A stretch of 64,000 bases of DNA. Source: Geodermatophilus sp. TF02-6 (lineage in GTDB: Bacteria > Actinomycetota > Actinomycetes > Mycobacteriales > Geodermatophilaceae). The stretch covers positions 1-64,000 of the forward strand of contig NZ_QOHF01000021.1 in the NCBI RefSeq assembly GCF_003319115.1. The letters are read 5' to 3'. Positions 9,282 to 25,333 of the stretch are shown here, in pieces. Numbering within the stretch: the first letter of the stretch is position 1; each line of letters begins with the position of its first letter. Under the pieces are notes generated by a model. The model saw nothing but the letters and a program-made list of their open reading frames with translations, ran no database searches and was not told the DNA's origin. Both the position numbers and the translations under genes were made by a program.

Positions 9282-9446
9282 ATGGCAGCCACCGACATCC
9301 GCCCCAAGATCACCCTGGCCTGCCAGGAGTGCAAGAGCCGCAACTACATCACCCGCAAGAACCGGCGCAACGACCCCGACCGGCTCGAGCTGAAGAAGTT
9401 CTGCCCCAAGGACCGCCGGCACACGATCCACCGCGAGACCCGCTGA
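9282..9446 (+). CDS. rpmG: 50S ribosomal protein L33
   Basis: A 54-aa L33 with the conserved [12 protein letters not shown] opening and the [15 protein letters not shown] core. Zinc-binding forms carry two CxxC pairs. Here Cys14 and Cys17 form the first pair, but the second reads CPKD, keeping Cys41 and replacing the last Cys by Asp. The ATG follows GAGGAGAG. It opens the rpmG-hadA-hadB block, a conserved actinobacterial neighbourhood. Confidence 0.96.
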   Translation: MAATDIRPKITLACQECKSRNYITRKNRRNDPDRLELKKFCPKDRRHTIHRETR

Positions 9447-9511
9447 CGCGGTCTCGAGCCACCGCAGGGCCGCGCCGGCGCAGCGGTCCGCGGGAGAGGG
9501 AGGGCGGGAGC

Positions 9512-9958
9512 ATGGCGCTCGATCCGGCACTGGTCGGGCGCAGCTACCCGCCCTCCGCCGTCTACGAGGTCGGCCGGGAGAAGATCGCCGAGTTCGCCGC
9601 CGCCATCGGCGCGACCGACCCGGTGCACACCGACGCCGAGGCCGCCCGCGCGGCCGGGCACGCCGAGGTCGTCGCGCCCCCCACCTTCGCCATCGTGCTG
9701 ACGCTGTCGGCAGCCGGCGTCGTGGTCGAGGACCCCGACGTCGCACTCGACTACAGCCGCGTCGTACACGGCGAGCAGCGGTTCACCCACCACCGGTCGA
9801 TCCGCGCCGGCGACCGGCTGGTGGCCACTCCCACCATCGACGCGGTGCGCAGCGTCGGCGGCAACGACCTGCTCACCACGCGGGTCGACGTCACCACCGA
9901 GGACGGCGAGCCGGTCTGCTCGGCCACCTCCGTACTCGTGGCCCGGGGTACGGCGTGA
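9512..9958 (+). CDS. hadA: HadA-like MaoC-family 3-hydroxyacyl dehydratase subunit
   Basis: A 148-aa hot-dog-fold protein of the MaoC N-terminal type. It starts MALDPALVGRSYPP and contains the family block AAAIGATDPVHTD followed by APPTFA. In mycobacteria HadA pairs with HadB to form the 3-hydroxyacyl-ACP dehydratase of the long-chain fatty acid cycle; HadA gives substrate binding and HadB the catalytic residues. The gene lies between rpmG and hadB as in mycobacteria, but no hadC follows. The ATG is preceded by AGGGAGGGCGGGAG. Confidence 0.88.
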   Translation: MALDPALVGRSYPPSAVYEVGREKIAEFAAAIGATDPVHTDAEAARAAGHAEVVAPPTFAIVLTLSAAGVVVEDPDVALDYSRVVHGEQRFTHHRSIRAGDRLVATPTIDAVRSVGGNDLLTTRVDVTTEDGEPVCSATSVLVARGTA

Positions 9959-10031
9959 GCGAGCTCGCGAGGTCACGCCGGGACGGCGCACCGTCGGGCG
10001 CGGAGCCGACGAGCGACCGCGAGGAGGCCGC

Positions 10032-10460
10032 GTGACCGCGACCGTGCGAGCCATCGACGTCGCCGTCGGCACCGAGCTCCCCGAGCAGACCCACCAGGTG
10101 ACCCGCGCCGACCTGGTCCGCTACGCCGGGGCCTCCGGCGACTTCAACCCGATCCACTGGTCCGAGCGGGTGGCCACCGAGGTCGGCCTGCCGGGGGTCA
10201 TCGCCCACGGCATGCTCACCATGGCATTGGCCGCGCGCGCCGTCACCGCCTGGGTCGGGGACCCGGCCGCGCTGGTCGAGTACCACGTGCGCTTCGGCCG
10301 CCCGGTCGCCGTCCCCGACGACGACACCGGTGCCCGGGTCACCGTCCGCGGGAGGGTCGGCGCGGTGGGCGAGGACGGGCGCGCCCGGGTCGACCTGACC
10401 GTCACCAGCGGCGGCGAGAAGGTCCTCTCCCTGGCCCGCGCCACCGTCCAGCTGGCGTGA
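10032..10460 (+). CDS. hadB: HadB-like MaoC-family 3-hydroxyacyl dehydratase, catalytic subunit
   Basis: A 142-aa hot-dog dehydratase. It carries the MaoC hydratase motif around YAGASGDFNPIHW (about 34-46), with the catalytic Asp and His, followed by PGVIAHGMLTMALAAR. It should dehydrate 3-hydroxyacyl thioesters together with HadA encoded just upstream. The GTG start follows GCGAGGAGG. A 73-base spacer of a recurrent TGAGCGAGC...GCGAGGAGG type separates the two genes. The acyl chain range cannot be read from sequence. Confidence 0.9.
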   Translation: MTATVRAIDVAVGTELPEQTHQVTRADLVRYAGASGDFNPIHWSERVATEVGLPGVIAHGMLTMALAARAVTAWVGDPAALVEYHVRFGRPVAVPDDDTGARVTVRGRVGAVGEDGRARVDLTVTSGGEKVLSLARATVQLA

Positions 10461-10501
10461 GGCGCGGCGCCGGACCCGGGCCCCGGCGCCCCCGACCGAG
10501 C

Positions 10502-11806
10502 TCAGCCGGCCGCCGACCCCAGCAGGCGCTGCATCCGGCGCACGCCCTCGACCAGGTCGTCGTCGCCGAGGGCGTAGGACATCCGCAGGTAGCCCGGGGT
10601 GCCGAAGGCCTCGCCCGGGACGACGGCGACCTCGGCCTCCTCCAGGACGATCTCGGCCAGCTCGACGCTGTCGCCGGCCGTCCGCCCGGCGATCGGGCGC
10701 CCCAGCAGCGCCTTGACCGACGGGTAGACGTAGAAGGCGCCCCGCGGCTCGGGGCAGTCCACGCCGGGGATCTCGCGCAGCATCGACACGATCGTCCGGC
10801 GCCGACGGTCGAAGGCCTCGCGCATCGTCGCCACCGCCGACAGGTCGCCGTCGAGCGCGGCGACGGCCGCGGCCTGCGACACGTTGGCCACGTTGGAGGT
10901 GGCGTGCGACTGCAGGTTGGTCGCGGCCTTGACGACGTCGGCCGGCCCGAGCACCCAGCCGACCCGCCAGCCGGTCATCGCGTAGGTCTTGGCGACCCCG
11001 TTGACGACGACGCAGCGGTCGGCCAGCTCGGGGACCACGACCGGCATCGAGGCGGCGGTCGCCCCGTCGTAGGTCAGGTGCTCGTAGATCTCGTCGGTGA
11101 GCACCCACAGCCCGTTGTCGAGCGCCCAGCGGCCGATCTCCTCGACGAGCTCGGGCGGGTACACCGCGCCGGTCGGGTTGGACGGCGAGCAGAACAGCAG
11201 CACCTTGGTGCGCGGCGTCCGGGCCGCCTCCAGCTGGGCCACCGACACCAGGTAACCGCTTCCCTCGTCGGCCACCACGGGCACCGGCACCCCGCCGGCC
11301 AGGGCGATCGCCTCGGGGTAGGTCGTCCAGTACGGCGCGGGCAGCAGCACCTCGTCGCCGGGGTCGAGCATCGTGGCGAAGGCCTCGTAGACCGCCTGCT
11401 TGCCCCCGTTGGTGACCAGCACGTTGGCCGGCGTCACCTGCAGGCCGGAGTCGCGGGCGGTCTTGGCCACGATCGCCTCCTTGAGCGCCGGCAGCCCGCC
11501 CGCGGGGGTGTAGCGGTGCATCGCCGGCTGCCGGCAGGCGGCGACGGCGGCCTCGACGATGTAGTCCGGCGTCGGGAAGTCCGGCTCGCCGGCGCCGAAA
11601 CCGATCACCGGCTTGCCTGCGGCCTTGAGCGCCTTGGCCTTGGCGTCCACCGCCAGGGTCGCCGACTCGGCGATGGCGGCGATCCGGCGGGAGACGCGGC
11701 GCTCGGCCGGCGGCAGCTCGGTGGACGGGGCCGTGTCGTCGGATGCGGTGGCAGCGGGCGCGGTGGGCTCCGGCGCGGAGACGGCGGGCACGGGGTGGGC
11801 AGGCAT
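10502..11806 (-). CDS. pyridoxal-phosphate aminotransferase, aspartate-aminotransferase type
   Basis: A 434-aa class I/II aminotransferase. It has the substrate/PLP blocks [14 protein letters not shown] (about 69-82), [21 protein letters not shown] and the Schiff-base Lys273 in [14 protein letters not shown], followed by the FYVYP segment. It most likely moves amino groups between aspartate and 2-oxoglutarate, but relatives also use prephenate or other partners, so no symbol is given. The first 35 residues form a Pro/Ala/Thr-rich extension ahead of the conserved [13 protein letters not shown]. It is on the strand opposite the rpmG-had block. Confidence 0.9.
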   Translation of the reverse strand: MPAHPVPAVSAPEPTAPAATASDDTAPSTELPPAERRVSRRIAAIAESATLAVDAKAKALKAAGKPVIGFGAGEPDFPTPDYIVEAAVAACRQPAMHRYTPAGGLPALKEAIVAKTARDSGLQVTPANVLVTNGGKQAVYEAFATMLDPGDEVLLPAPYWTTYPEAIALAGGVPVPVVADEGSGYLVSVAQLEAARTPRTKVLLFCSPSNPTGAVYPPELVEEIGRWALDNGLWVLTDEIYEHLTYDGATAASMPVVVPELADRCVVVNGVAKTYAMTGWRVGWVLGPADVVKAATNLQSHATSNVANVSQAAAVAALDGDLSAVATMREAFDRRRRTIVSMLREIPGVDCPEPRGAFYVYPSVKALLGRPIAGRTAGDSVELAEIVLEEAEVAVVPGEAFGTPGYLRMSYALGDDDLVEGVRRMQRLLGSAAG

Positions 11807-11918
11807 GGGTCAATCGTGTCAAAGGAGCGCACCCGGGGTCGCCCCCGTTCCCGGGGCCGGGGCGCCTGCGTCCCGCCGCAGCCGCACGTGGGCGACCGAC
11901 GGTGAGGCGACGAACTCC

Positions 11919-11977
11919 GGCCTCCCTCAGGGGCCCGTCGCGAGCATGCGAGCGGTGGGGGAGGGAGGTCCTCACTC
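11919..11977. repeat. palindromic element, copy 1 (truncates a reductase-like gene)
   Basis: Outer arms CCTCCCTCAGGGG and GAGGGAGGTCC enclose inner arms CCGTCGC and GCGGTGG (paired with G-U wobbles) around the loop GAGCATGCGAG. It begins exactly where the minus-strand reductase-like frame loses similarity to its family. Confidence 0.75.
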
Positions 11978-12172
11978 CCTGATCGTGGCGCCGACGTCGT
12001 CCACCCCGGCCGCCACGAACCGCTCGTCCACGGGATGGCGCCCACCGGGCGGGAACAGCCACTCGTGCAGGCGCTCCCCGCCGACGCCCAGCGGTGCGTC
12101 GACCGCCTGGGCGGGTCCGGCGCCGTAGCCGTCCAGGGAGATCGCGAAGTCGTGCACCCGCAGCTCGGTCAC
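11972..12172 (-). pseudogene. truncated dihydrofolate-reductase-like (RibD C-terminal domain) gene
   Basis: The 66-residue product matches only the first part of a DHFR/RibD-like reductase: VHDFAISLDGYGAG, then LGVGGERLHEWLF, then DDVGATI. In relatives GATI is followed by a glycine-rich nucleotide-binding segment and over 100 more residues. Here the frame ends two codons later (RE, stop), exactly at the start of a palindromic element. The ribosome binding site (GGAGGA, 6 bases before the GTG at 12172) is intact, so this looks like a recently broken gene. A short functional product is unlikely. Confidence 0.7.
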
Positions 12173-12270
12173 CGTCGTCCTCCGTCGTCCCGGGTCGGGT
12201 CGAGTCGCCGAGCAGACGCCGCCGCGGAGGCGGACTCATCGGTGCCGCCCGGCGCCCCGTCCCGAGCACG

Positions 12271-12301
12271 TTGGCTGCCGGGTGCGGCGGTCCCGTACAC
12301 T
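12271..12301 (+). promoter_or_regulatory. candidate promoter for tRNA-Trp-secE-nusG
   Basis: TTGGCT (12271-12276) and TACACT (12296-12301) are separated by 19 bases, a little long. The -10 is good and sits about 118 bases before tRNA-Trp. No other candidate is better in the 246-base gap. Confidence 0.4.
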
Positions 12302-12418
12302 GGCTGTCCTGGGGCAGTGACCCCGCCACCGGCGTGCCCCGGATCCCCTACGGGCACGGTGCCGACCGGGGCGGGCCACGCCGTCCCAGGCCCAGCCCGG
12401 GGCAGTCGCCCCGGGCGG

Positions 12419-12491
12419 AGGGGTGTAGCTCAACTGGCAGAGCAGCGGTCTCCAAAACCGCAGGCTGCAGGTTCAAGTCCTGTCACCCCTG
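12419..12491 (+). tRNA. tRNA-Trp (CCA)
   Basis: A 73-base tRNA with acceptor stem AGGGGTG/CACCCCT and discriminator G. The anticodon loop CTCCAAA (anticodon CCA) is closed by GCGGT/ACCGC, and the T-loop is GTTCAAGTC. The trnW-secE-nusG order is conserved in actinobacteria. Confidence 0.97.
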
Positions 12492-12602
12492 CCCGTGTCG
12501 CCGGCGTCCCGCCGGCGACGTGCAGGACCCGTACGGCAGCACGACCCACCGACCGTCGACCCGAGAGCGGCGGCCACCACCAGCGACAGCGAGCGAGGCG
12601 CA

Positions 12603-13154
12603 GTGAGCGACGAGAAGCCGGCACGTGAGGACGCCCGTCGCGCCGCCTCCGACGCCGAGCAGCTCGACCGCGAGGCGCCGGGCGTCGAGGACGCCGCCGA
12701 GCTCGAGGCCGCGGAGGCCGACCTCGCCGCCGAGGCCGAGACCGACGAGGACAAGGTCGTGGCCGGCCGGGCCGGTGGAGCCCGCCGCGGGCGCCGGATC
12801 ACCGCCGGGGACGACACCGCCGGGGACGACGAGGACGACGACGAGTCGGCCGCCGGTACCCGCCGGCCCGTCCGCGAGCGCACCGCCTCCCGTCCCGCCG
12901 GGCGCACCGACGGCGGCAGCACCCGGTCCCGCGCCGCCGCACAGCGGGCCCGTACGGCGGAGGCCCGGCAGCGCCGCAGCGTCCGGCGGTTCCTGCGTGA
13001 GGTGGTCGCCGAGCTGCGCAAGGTCATCTGGCCGGGCCGGCGGGAGCTGATCACCTACACGACCGTCGTCATCGTCTTCGTGGCCTTCATCGTCGCCCTG
13101 GTGGCCGGCCTCGACCTCCTCTTCGCCCAGGCCGTGCTCGCCGTCTTCGGCTGA
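12603..13154 (+). CDS. secE: preprotein translocase subunit SecE
   Basis: SecE (183 aa) clamps SecY in the membrane translocon. Only the last 60 residues are SecE proper: [22 protein letters not shown], with the hallmark VIWP, then one membrane helix (about 152-178). The first 120 residues are a low-complexity tail, acidic early and Arg/Ala-rich later, much longer than in minimal SecE. The start is the GTG at 12603 after GCGAGG; an upstream frame exists to 12495 but overlaps the tRNA-Trp 3' flank. nusG follows 43 bases on. Confidence 0.93.
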   Translation: MSDEKPAREDARRAASDAEQLDREAPGVEDAAELEAAEADLAAEAETDEDKVVAGRAGGARRGRRITAGDDTAGDDEDDDESAAGTRRPVRERTASRPAGRTDGGSTRSRAAAQRARTAEARQRRSVRRFLREVVAELRKVIWPGRRELITYTTVVIVFVAFIVALVAGLDLLFAQAVLAVFG

Positions 13155-13197
13155 GCCCGCCCGCGCCGGCCCGCCCCCGACCAGGAAGAGATCCCCC

Positions 13198-14076
13198 GTG
13201 ACCGACCCCCGCGAGCCCTTCGACACCGACAGCGACGTCGGCCCGATCGACCTCGACGACGCCCGCTTCGACGTTCGCGGCAGCGTCGACGTCGAGACCG
13301 GTGCCGGCGAGCTCGGCGCCGCCGAGGGCTCCGTCGACACCGCCGACCTCGACACCGAGACCGAGGTGGCCGACGAGGTGCCCGAGGTGGAGAGCGGCGA
13401 CCCCGACACGCTGGCCAGCGACCCGCTGGCCGCCCCGGCGCCCTCCTCCGACCTCGACGAGGAGGAGGACGAGGACCCGGTCGAGGCGCTGCACAAGGCG
13501 CTGCGGACCGCCCCCGGCGACTGGTACGTCGTGCACTCCTACGCGGGCTACGAGAACAAGGTGAAGACCAACCTCGAGTCCCGCATCCAGTCGCTGGACA
13601 TGGAGGACTACATCTACCAGATCGAGGTGCCCACCGAGGAGGTCACCGAGATCAAGAACGGCAAGCGCACCCAGGTCAACCGGAAGGTCTTCCCCGGCTA
13701 CCTGCTGGTGCGGATGGAGCTCAACGACGAGTCGTGGGGCGCGGTCCGCAACACCCCGGGCGTGACCGGCTTCGTGGGTGCCACCTCGCGTCCCTCGCCG
13801 CTCACCCTCGACGAGGTCGTCAAGATCCTCGCCCCGGCCGCCACCCCGCAGGCGGCCAGGACGACCGAGGTGGCGGCGACGACCACGGCCGCGCCCACCG
13901 CGGTCGTCGACTTCGAGGTCGGCGAGTCGGTCACCGTCATGGACGGCCCGTTCGCCACCCTGCCGGCGACGATCAACGAGATCAACGCCGAGCAGCAGAA
14001 GCTGCAGGTGCTCGTCTCCATCTTCGGCCGGGAGACGCCGGTCGAGCTGTCGTTCAACCAGGTGCAGAAGCTGTAA
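13198..14076 (+). CDS. nusG: transcription termination/antitermination protein NusG
   Basis: NusG (292 aa) binds the RNA polymerase clamp and links it to Rho or the ribosome. An acidic extension of about 97 residues precedes the NGN domain, which begins near [19 protein letters not shown] and includes [13 protein letters not shown] and TPGVTGFVG. An Ala/Thr-rich linker leads to the C-terminal KOW domain ([18 protein letters not shown] to LSFNQVQKL). The GTG follows AGGAAGAG. Length and tail are typical of actinobacteria. Confidence 0.96.
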   Translation: MTDPREPFDTDSDVGPIDLDDARFDVRGSVDVETGAGELGAAEGSVDTADLDTETEVADEVPEVESGDPDTLASDPLAAPAPSSDLDEEEDEDPVEALHKALRTAPGDWYVVHSYAGYENKVKTNLESRIQSLDMEDYIYQIEVPTEEVTEIKNGKRTQVNRKVFPGYLLVRMELNDESWGAVRNTPGVTGFVGATSRPSPLTLDEVVKILAPAATPQAARTTEVAATTTAAPTAVVDFEVGESVTVMDGPFATLPATINEINAEQQKLQVLVSIFGRETPVELSFNQVQKL

Positions 14077-14106
14077 GGCGACCCCGTTGCGCCCCACTCG
14101 TAGAGT

Positions 14107-14190
14107 GGCCTCGTCCGGAGGCTCGGCCCGAGCTTGCCAGGGCTGAGAGGGACGAGGTCCTTCTACTACTGCACCGGGGCCGTTCCACCC
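14107..14190. repeat. palindromic element, copy 2 (nusG-rplK)
   Basis: CCTCGTCC and GGACGAGG arms surround GGCTCGGCCCGAGCTTGCC, followed by the recurrent tail GGGGCCGTTCCACC. It is nearly identical to the copy after rplL at 17046. It may terminate or attenuate transcription between nusG and rplK. Confidence 0.8.
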
Positions 14191-14209
14191 CGTCGTCAAG
14201 AAGGAAGTC

Positions 14210-14638
14210 ATGCCCCCCAGGAAGCGGTTGACCGCGGTCATCAAGCTCCAGATCAACGCCGGTGCGGCCACCCCCGCCCCGCCCGTGGGTCCGGCGCTCG
14301 GTCAGCACGGCGTCAACATCATGGAGTTCTGCAAGGCGTACAACGCCGCCACGGAGTCGCAGCGCGGCAACGTGATCCCGGTCGAGATCTCGGTCTACGA
14401 GGACCGCTCGTTCACCTTCGTCACCAAGACCCCGCCGGCGGCGAGGATGCTGCTCAAGGCCGCCGGTGTCGAGAAGGGCTCCGGCGAGCCGCACAAGACC
14501 AAGGTCGCCACCGTGACCCGCGACCAGGTCCGCGAGATCGCCCAGACCAAGATGGCCGACCTCAACGCCAACTCCCTCGAGCAGGCGGAGAAGATCATCG
14601 AGGGCACCGCCCGGTCGATGGGCATCACCGTCCAGTGA
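14210..14638 (+). CDS. rplK: 50S ribosomal protein L11
   Basis: L11 (142 aa) builds the GTPase-associated centre with 23S rRNA and contacts EF-G. The proline-rich [14 protein letters not shown] stretch of the N-terminal domain (about 22-35) and the C-terminal RNA-binding domain with [22 protein letters not shown] are intact. It starts [11 protein letters not shown], as in other actinobacteria. The ATG follows AAGAAGGAAG. rplA lies downstream after a 250-base gap containing a palindromic element. Confidence 0.98.
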   Translation: MPPRKRLTAVIKLQINAGAATPAPPVGPALGQHGVNIMEFCKAYNAATESQRGNVIPVEISVYEDRSFTFVTKTPPAARMLLKAAGVEKGSGEPHKTKVATVTRDQVREIAQTKMADLNANSLEQAEKIIEGTARSMGITVQ

Positions 14639-14723
14639 GGCGGAAAGCGTCGTCGTCCTGACGGCGTTGCGCACCACGGGTCCGGCGTCCGCCGAGCCCT
14701 TCGGCCCTCTCCCGGGCACCGCC

Positions 14724-14781
14724 GGCCCCGTCCCGGGCCCCGTCCTGAGCCTGCGAAGGACGGGGAGGACGGGGTCCTTCT
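14724..14781. repeat. palindromic element, copy 3 (rplK-rplA)
   Basis: GGCCCCGTCC and GGACGGGGTCC arms flank the loop region TGAGCCTGCGA, a variant of the common GCTTGCGA/GAGCCTGCGA loop. It lies 86 bases after the rplK stop. Confidence 0.7.
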
Positions 14782-14890
14782 ACGAGGGGCGGGCAGGAAA
14801 GGGTCCTTCATCTGTTCATCTGTGGGAGGGCCTCCCGCCGGGCCCGCGCACCACGACTCCCGGCCGACGTGCCGGAGGGAGGACACCACC

Positions 14891-15610
14891 ATGGCGAAGC
14901 ACGGCAAGAAGTTCCTCGAGGCGGCCGCCAAGGTCGACCGCGACGCCCTGTACACCCCGCTGCAGGCGGCCACCCTGGCCAAGGAGACGTCGCCGACGTC
15001 CTACGACGCCACCGTCGAGGTGGCCATGCGCCTGGGCGTCGACCCGCGCAAGGCCGACCAGATGGTCCGCGGCACGGTGAACCTGCCGCACGGCACCGGC
15101 AAGACCGCCCGTGTCATCGTCTTCGCGACCGGACCCAAGGCCGCCGAGGCCGAGGCGGCCGGCGCCGACGTCGTCGGCTCCGACGACCTGATCGAGCGCA
15201 TCCAGGGCGGCTTCCTGGACTTCGACGCGGCGATCGCCACGCCGGACCAGATGGCCAAGGTCGGCCGGATCGCCCGCATCCTCGGTCCGCGCGGCCTGAT
15301 GCCGAACCCGAAGACCGGCACGGTGACCCCCGACGTCGCCAAGGCCGTCAGCGACATCAAGGGCGGGAAGATCAACTTCCGCGTCGACAAGCAGGCCAAT
15401 CTGCACCTGGTCATCGGCAAGACCTCGTTCGACGAGACCAAGCTGGTGGAGAACTACGCCGCGGCGCTGGACGAGGTCCTGCGGGCCAAGCCGGCGGCGG
15501 CCAAGGGCCGGTACCTGAAGAAGGTCACCGTCTCCACGACCATGGGGCCGGGCATCCCGGTCGACCCGAACCGCACCCGCAACCTGACGGCGGACGAGCC
15601 GACCGCCTGA
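14891..15610 (+). CDS. rplA: 50S ribosomal protein L1
   Basis: L1 (239 aa) forms the mobile stalk that helps release deacylated tRNA. The two-domain pattern is complete: an N-terminal half from [15 protein letters not shown], the central [16 protein letters not shown] signature (near 137-152), and the C-terminal block [17 protein letters not shown]. The start is ATG after GGAGGGAGGACACC. A palindromic element and then a 17-bp terminator stem follow, marking the end of the rplKA unit. Confidence 0.98.
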   Translation: MAKHGKKFLEAAAKVDRDALYTPLQAATLAKETSPTSYDATVEVAMRLGVDPRKADQMVRGTVNLPHGTGKTARVIVFATGPKAAEAEAAGADVVGSDDLIERIQGGFLDFDAAIATPDQMAKVGRIARILGPRGLMPNPKTGTVTPDVAKAVSDIKGGKINFRVDKQANLHLVIGKTSFDETKLVENYAAALDEVLRAKPAAAKGRYLKKVTVSTTMGPGIPVDPNRTRNLTADEPTA

Positions 15611-15692
15611 GGAAGGACCCCTGCTCCCCACCGTCCAAGGACCCCGTCCTCCCCACTCCTCGCAGGCTCGGAGCGGGACCCGGGACGGGGTC
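15611..15692. repeat. palindromic element, copy 4 (after rplA)
   Basis: It starts at the rplA stop codon. GGACCCCGTC and GACGGGGTC arms enclose CCCACTCC/GGAGCGGG and the loop TCGCAGGCTC. A second, partial copy (GGACCCCTGCTCCCC) precedes it, so this is a compound element. Confidence 0.8.
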
Positions 15693-15694
15693 GA

Positions 15695-15732
15695 CGAGGG
15701 CCCCGCAGCGCATCGGCGCTGCGGGGCCCTCG
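15695..15732 (+). terminator. rplA terminator
   Basis: A perfect 17-bp GC stem (CGAGGGCCCCGCAGCGC with its complement) closes an ATCG loop, one of the strongest hairpins in the window. It separates rplKA from rplJL. Confidence 0.85.
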
Positions 15733-15794
15733 CGCGTCACCGGGTCGGTCGGGGACCGGGCCCGGGGAGGACGGCGGCAGCGGCGTCCACCCGC

Positions 15795-16020
15795 TGTGGC
15801 GTATGCTGCTCGGCGTTCCCCCAAGACCGCTGGTCGTCGCACGTCCGCGTGTGATCGAAGGTCCCGGATTCACGGGCGGCCCGCGCAGGAGGACGGTCCG
15901 ATCGACGCGGCACCCGTGCTGCGTCCCTCGCCCCGTGCGCCCTGCGCCGGGGCGTTCCTCGTCTCCGGGGCCGGTCGAGCCCCAGGGCGCCGGCCGGTGG
16001 TCGCCCGACAGACGAGAGGA
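15795..16020 (+). ncRNA. probable L10 leader upstream of rplJ
   Basis: About 215 bases of structured GC-rich RNA lie between a good -10 box (TATGCT, 15802-15807) and rplJ. It includes AAGACCGCTGGTCG near 15825 and CGCGCAGGAGG near 15883, which resemble the conserved parts of bacterial L10 leaders. In that known class the L10(L12) complex binds the leader and represses its own operon. The match is by eye and position only; a covariance-model search would decide it. Confidence 0.55.
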
Positions 16021-16025
16021 GGCCC

Positions 16026-16610
16026 ATGCCCACGCAGGCGAAGGCCGCGGTGATCGACGAGATCACCGAGCGGTTCCAGTCGTCCAGCGCGGCGGTGCTC
16101 ACCGAGTACCGCGGGCTGACCGTGGCCCAGCTGACCCAGCTGCGCCGTTCCCTCGGTGAGGGCAGCAGCTACGCCGTCGTCAAGAACACCCTGACGAAGC
16201 GGGCCGCGGAGCAGGTCGGGTTCGCCGACCTGGCCCCGCTGCTCAGCGGGCCGACCGCGATCGCCTTCATCGAGGGCGACCCGGTGAACGCCGCCAAGGC
16301 CATCCGTGACTTCGCACGCGCCAACCCGCTGCTCGTCGTCAAGGGCGGCGTGGTCGAGGGCCGCACGGTCGATGCCGGTGAGGTCACCGCCCTCGCCGAC
16401 GTCGAGCCTCGTGAGGTGCTCCTGGCCAGGCTGGCCGGCGCGATGCAGGGCAACCTCAGCAAGGCCGCGGGTCTGTTCCAGGCCCCGCTGGCCCAGGTCG
16501 CCCGGCTGGCCGCGGCGCTCGAGGACAAGCGGTCCGAGGGCGCGCCCGCTGCTGCTGACACCACCCCCGACACCGCCGACGCCGCCCCCGCCGCGGCCGG
16601 CACCGACTGA
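16026..16610 (+). CDS. rplJ: 50S ribosomal protein L10
   Basis: L10 (194 aa) anchors L7/L12 dimers to the ribosomal stalk. It has the N-terminal rRNA-binding half ([13 protein letters not shown]-like [21 protein letters not shown], then [14 protein letters not shown]) and a C-terminal helix for L7/L12 that runs into an Ala/Pro/Asp-rich tail of about 30 residues. The ATG follows CGAGAGGAGGCCC. rplL starts 18 bases downstream in the same operon. Confidence 0.97.
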   Translation: MPTQAKAAVIDEITERFQSSSAAVLTEYRGLTVAQLTQLRRSLGEGSSYAVVKNTLTKRAAEQVGFADLAPLLSGPTAIAFIEGDPVNAAKAIRDFARANPLLVVKGGVVEGRTVDAGEVTALADVEPREVLLARLAGAMQGNLSKAAGLFQAPLAQVARLAAALEDKRSEGAPAAADTTPDTADAAPAAAGTD

Positions 16611-16628
16611 CCCACCCGAGGAGAGATC

Positions 16629-17027
16629 ATGGCCAAGCTGTCCACCCAGGAGCTGCTCGACGCGTTCAAGGAGATGACGCTGCTCGAGCTGTCCGACTTC
16701 GTGAAGCAGTTCGAGGAGACCTTCGAGGTCACCGCCGCTGCTCCGGTCGCCGTCGCGGCCGCCCCGGCCGCCGGTGGCGGCGGTGGCGACGCCGGTGCGG
16801 CCGCCGCCGAGGAGCAGGACGAGTTCGACGTCATCCTCGAGAGCGCCGGTGACAAGAAGATCCAGGTCATCAAGGAGGTGCGCGGCCTGACCTCGCTGGG
16901 CCTCAAGGAGGCCAAGGACCTGGTCGACGGCGCGCCGAAGCCGGTCCTGGAGAAGGTCGCCAAGGACGCCGCGGACAAGGCCCGGGCCGCTCTCGAGGGC
17001 GCCGGCGCCACCGTCACCGTCAAGTAG
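16629..17027 (+). CDS. rplL: 50S ribosomal protein L7/L12
   Basis: L7/L12 (132 aa) recruits translation GTPases. It has the N-terminal dimer helix ([21 protein letters not shown]), an Ala/Gly-rich hinge (about 40-62), and the globular C-terminal domain with [40 protein letters not shown]. The start follows GAGGAGAGATC. The element-rich 600-base gap that follows separates it from rpoB. Confidence 0.98.
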   Translation: MAKLSTQELLDAFKEMTLLELSDFVKQFEETFEVTAAAPVAVAAAPAAGGGGGDAGAAAAEEQDEFDVILESAGDKKIQVIKEVRGLTSLGLKEAKDLVDGAPKPVLEKVAKDAADKARAALEGAGATVTVK

Positions 17028-17045
17028 AGGACCCCGGCGCCCCCC

Positions 17046-17134
17046 GGCCTCGTCCGGAGGCTCGGCCCGAGCTTGCGAGGGCTGAGGGGGACGAGGTCCT
17101 GTTACTGCGCCGGGGCCGTTCCACCGCGTTCACC
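17046..17134. repeat. palindromic element, copy 5 (after rplL)
   Basis: CCTCGTCC/GGACGAGG arms, the loop region CCCGAGCTTGCGAGG, and the tail GCGCCGGGGCCGTTCCACCGCGT. Almost the same sequence occurs after nusG (14107), including the tail, so the unit is about 85 bases long. Confidence 0.8.
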
Positions 17135-17166
17135 AGGGGCCGTCCTCCACCCGGAGGGCGGCCCCT
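17135..17166 (+). terminator. terminator hairpin after rplL
   Basis: A 13-bp stem, AGGGGCCGTCCTC with GAGGGCGGCCCCT (one G-U pair), closes a 6-base loop. It lies directly after the palindromic element and before the rpoB promoter. Confidence 0.6.
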
Positions 17167-17180
17167 GCGGCGTCTCGGGC

Positions 17181-17267
17181 GGCCCCGCTGCAGGGCCCCG
17201 CCGCGAGCTCGCGAGTGGCGGGGGCAGGGGGTCCTCTCACGAGGCGCGGGGGGCAGCGGGGTCCTTC
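17181..17267. repeat. palindromic element, copy 6 (rpoB leader region)
   Basis: A nested pair: outer arms GGCCCCGCTGC and GCAGCGGGGTCC, inner arms CCCCGCC and GGCGGGG, with the loop GCGAGCTCGCGAG. It appears to be one unit placed inside another. Confidence 0.75.
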
Positions 17268-17397
17268 CGGGCGTGGCAGCCCCACAGGCGCCCTCGGGCT
17301 GGCATGATGGCCCTGCCGTCGCGGACGGCCCCGGCCCGCCCCGCCGGGCCGGCTGACCTTCCCGGGTGTGGTCCTGGTCGCCACCGGCCACCCGACG

Positions 17398-17426
17398 TGG
17401 ACAGCCCGCCCGTGCAGGGGTAGGAT
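17398..17426 (+). promoter_or_regulatory. probable rpoBC promoter
   Basis: TGGACA (17398-17403) and TAGGAT (17421-17426) with a 17-base spacer, close to the main sigma-factor consensus. It would give a leader of about 195 bases before the rpoB start. The other roughly 130 bases between the last element and this promoter show no feature. Confidence 0.65.
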
Positions 17427-17625
17427 TCTCTGTTGCGCTGCCCTCTGCCTGCTTGCCCGCTGTAGACGGGTCGCCTGGGGTGCCCGGGAACACCGCCCAG
17501 GACGCCCCCGACCGTCCGTGCAGGACCTCCTCGCAGGCCAGCGGGACGGCGCCGCCACCACCGACGACGACCCAGGACGACCAGAACCCCGCCCGCACGT
17601 CGTGAGGTCCTTGGAAGGACGCATC

Positions 17626-21135
<3,510 letters not shown>

Positions 21136-21138
21136 GTG

Positions 21139-21248
21139 AGGGCCCCCGTGCACCCCGCCGTGGAAGGACCCCGTCCTCCCCACCCTTCGCAAGCTCAGGG
21201 TGGGACCCGAGACGGGGCCGACGGCGGGACCCTGCACGGGGGCCCTCC
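21139..21248. repeat. palindromic element, copy 7 (rpoB-rpoC), triple nested
   Basis: Three palindromes fit inside each other: GGGCCCCCGTGCA with TGCACGGGGGCCC outside, CGCCGT with ACGGCG in the middle, and GGACCCCGTC with GACGGGGCC inside. The innermost arms are CCCACCCT and AGGGTGGG around TCGCAAGCTC. This is the clearest example of element-in-element structure. Confidence 0.85.
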
Positions 21249-21300
21249 AACCAAGACCTTGATCTAGAAGTCCAGTAACTAGCCCCGGAAAGGGGTCCCT

Positions 21301-25206
<3,906 letters not shown>

Positions 25207-25208
25207 AA

Positions 25209-25280
25209 AACACCCCCTGCTCCCCGCTACTCGCAGGCTCGTAGCGGGACCCTGCAGGGGGCGGCCGTTCCAGCACGTCA
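25209..25280. repeat. palindromic element, copy 8 (after rpoC)
   Basis: CCCCCTG/CAGGGGG outer arms and CCCGCTA/TAGCGGG inner arms around CTCGCAGGCTC, then the tail GGCCGTTCCAGCACGTCA. The arms differ from other copies in both halves at once, so pairing is kept. Confidence 0.85.
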
Positions 25281-25283
25281 CCT

Positions 25284-25323
25284 GGGAGGGCCCCGCAGAT
25301 CGCGAGGTCTGCGGGGCCCTCCC
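25284..25323 (+). terminator. rpoBC terminator
   Basis: A perfect 16-bp stem (GGGAGGGCCCCGCAGA with TCTGCGGGGCCCTCCC) closes an 8-base loop, 78 bases after rpoC. It is very similar to the rplA terminator stem. Confidence 0.85.
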
Positions 25324-25333
25324 GTGTGTGGGG

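Noticed and set aside
10461-12602. hadC or murB next to hadB
   Set aside because: Some relatives have these here, but this stretch holds an aminotransferase gene on the other strand, a truncated reductase gene and tRNA-Trp only.
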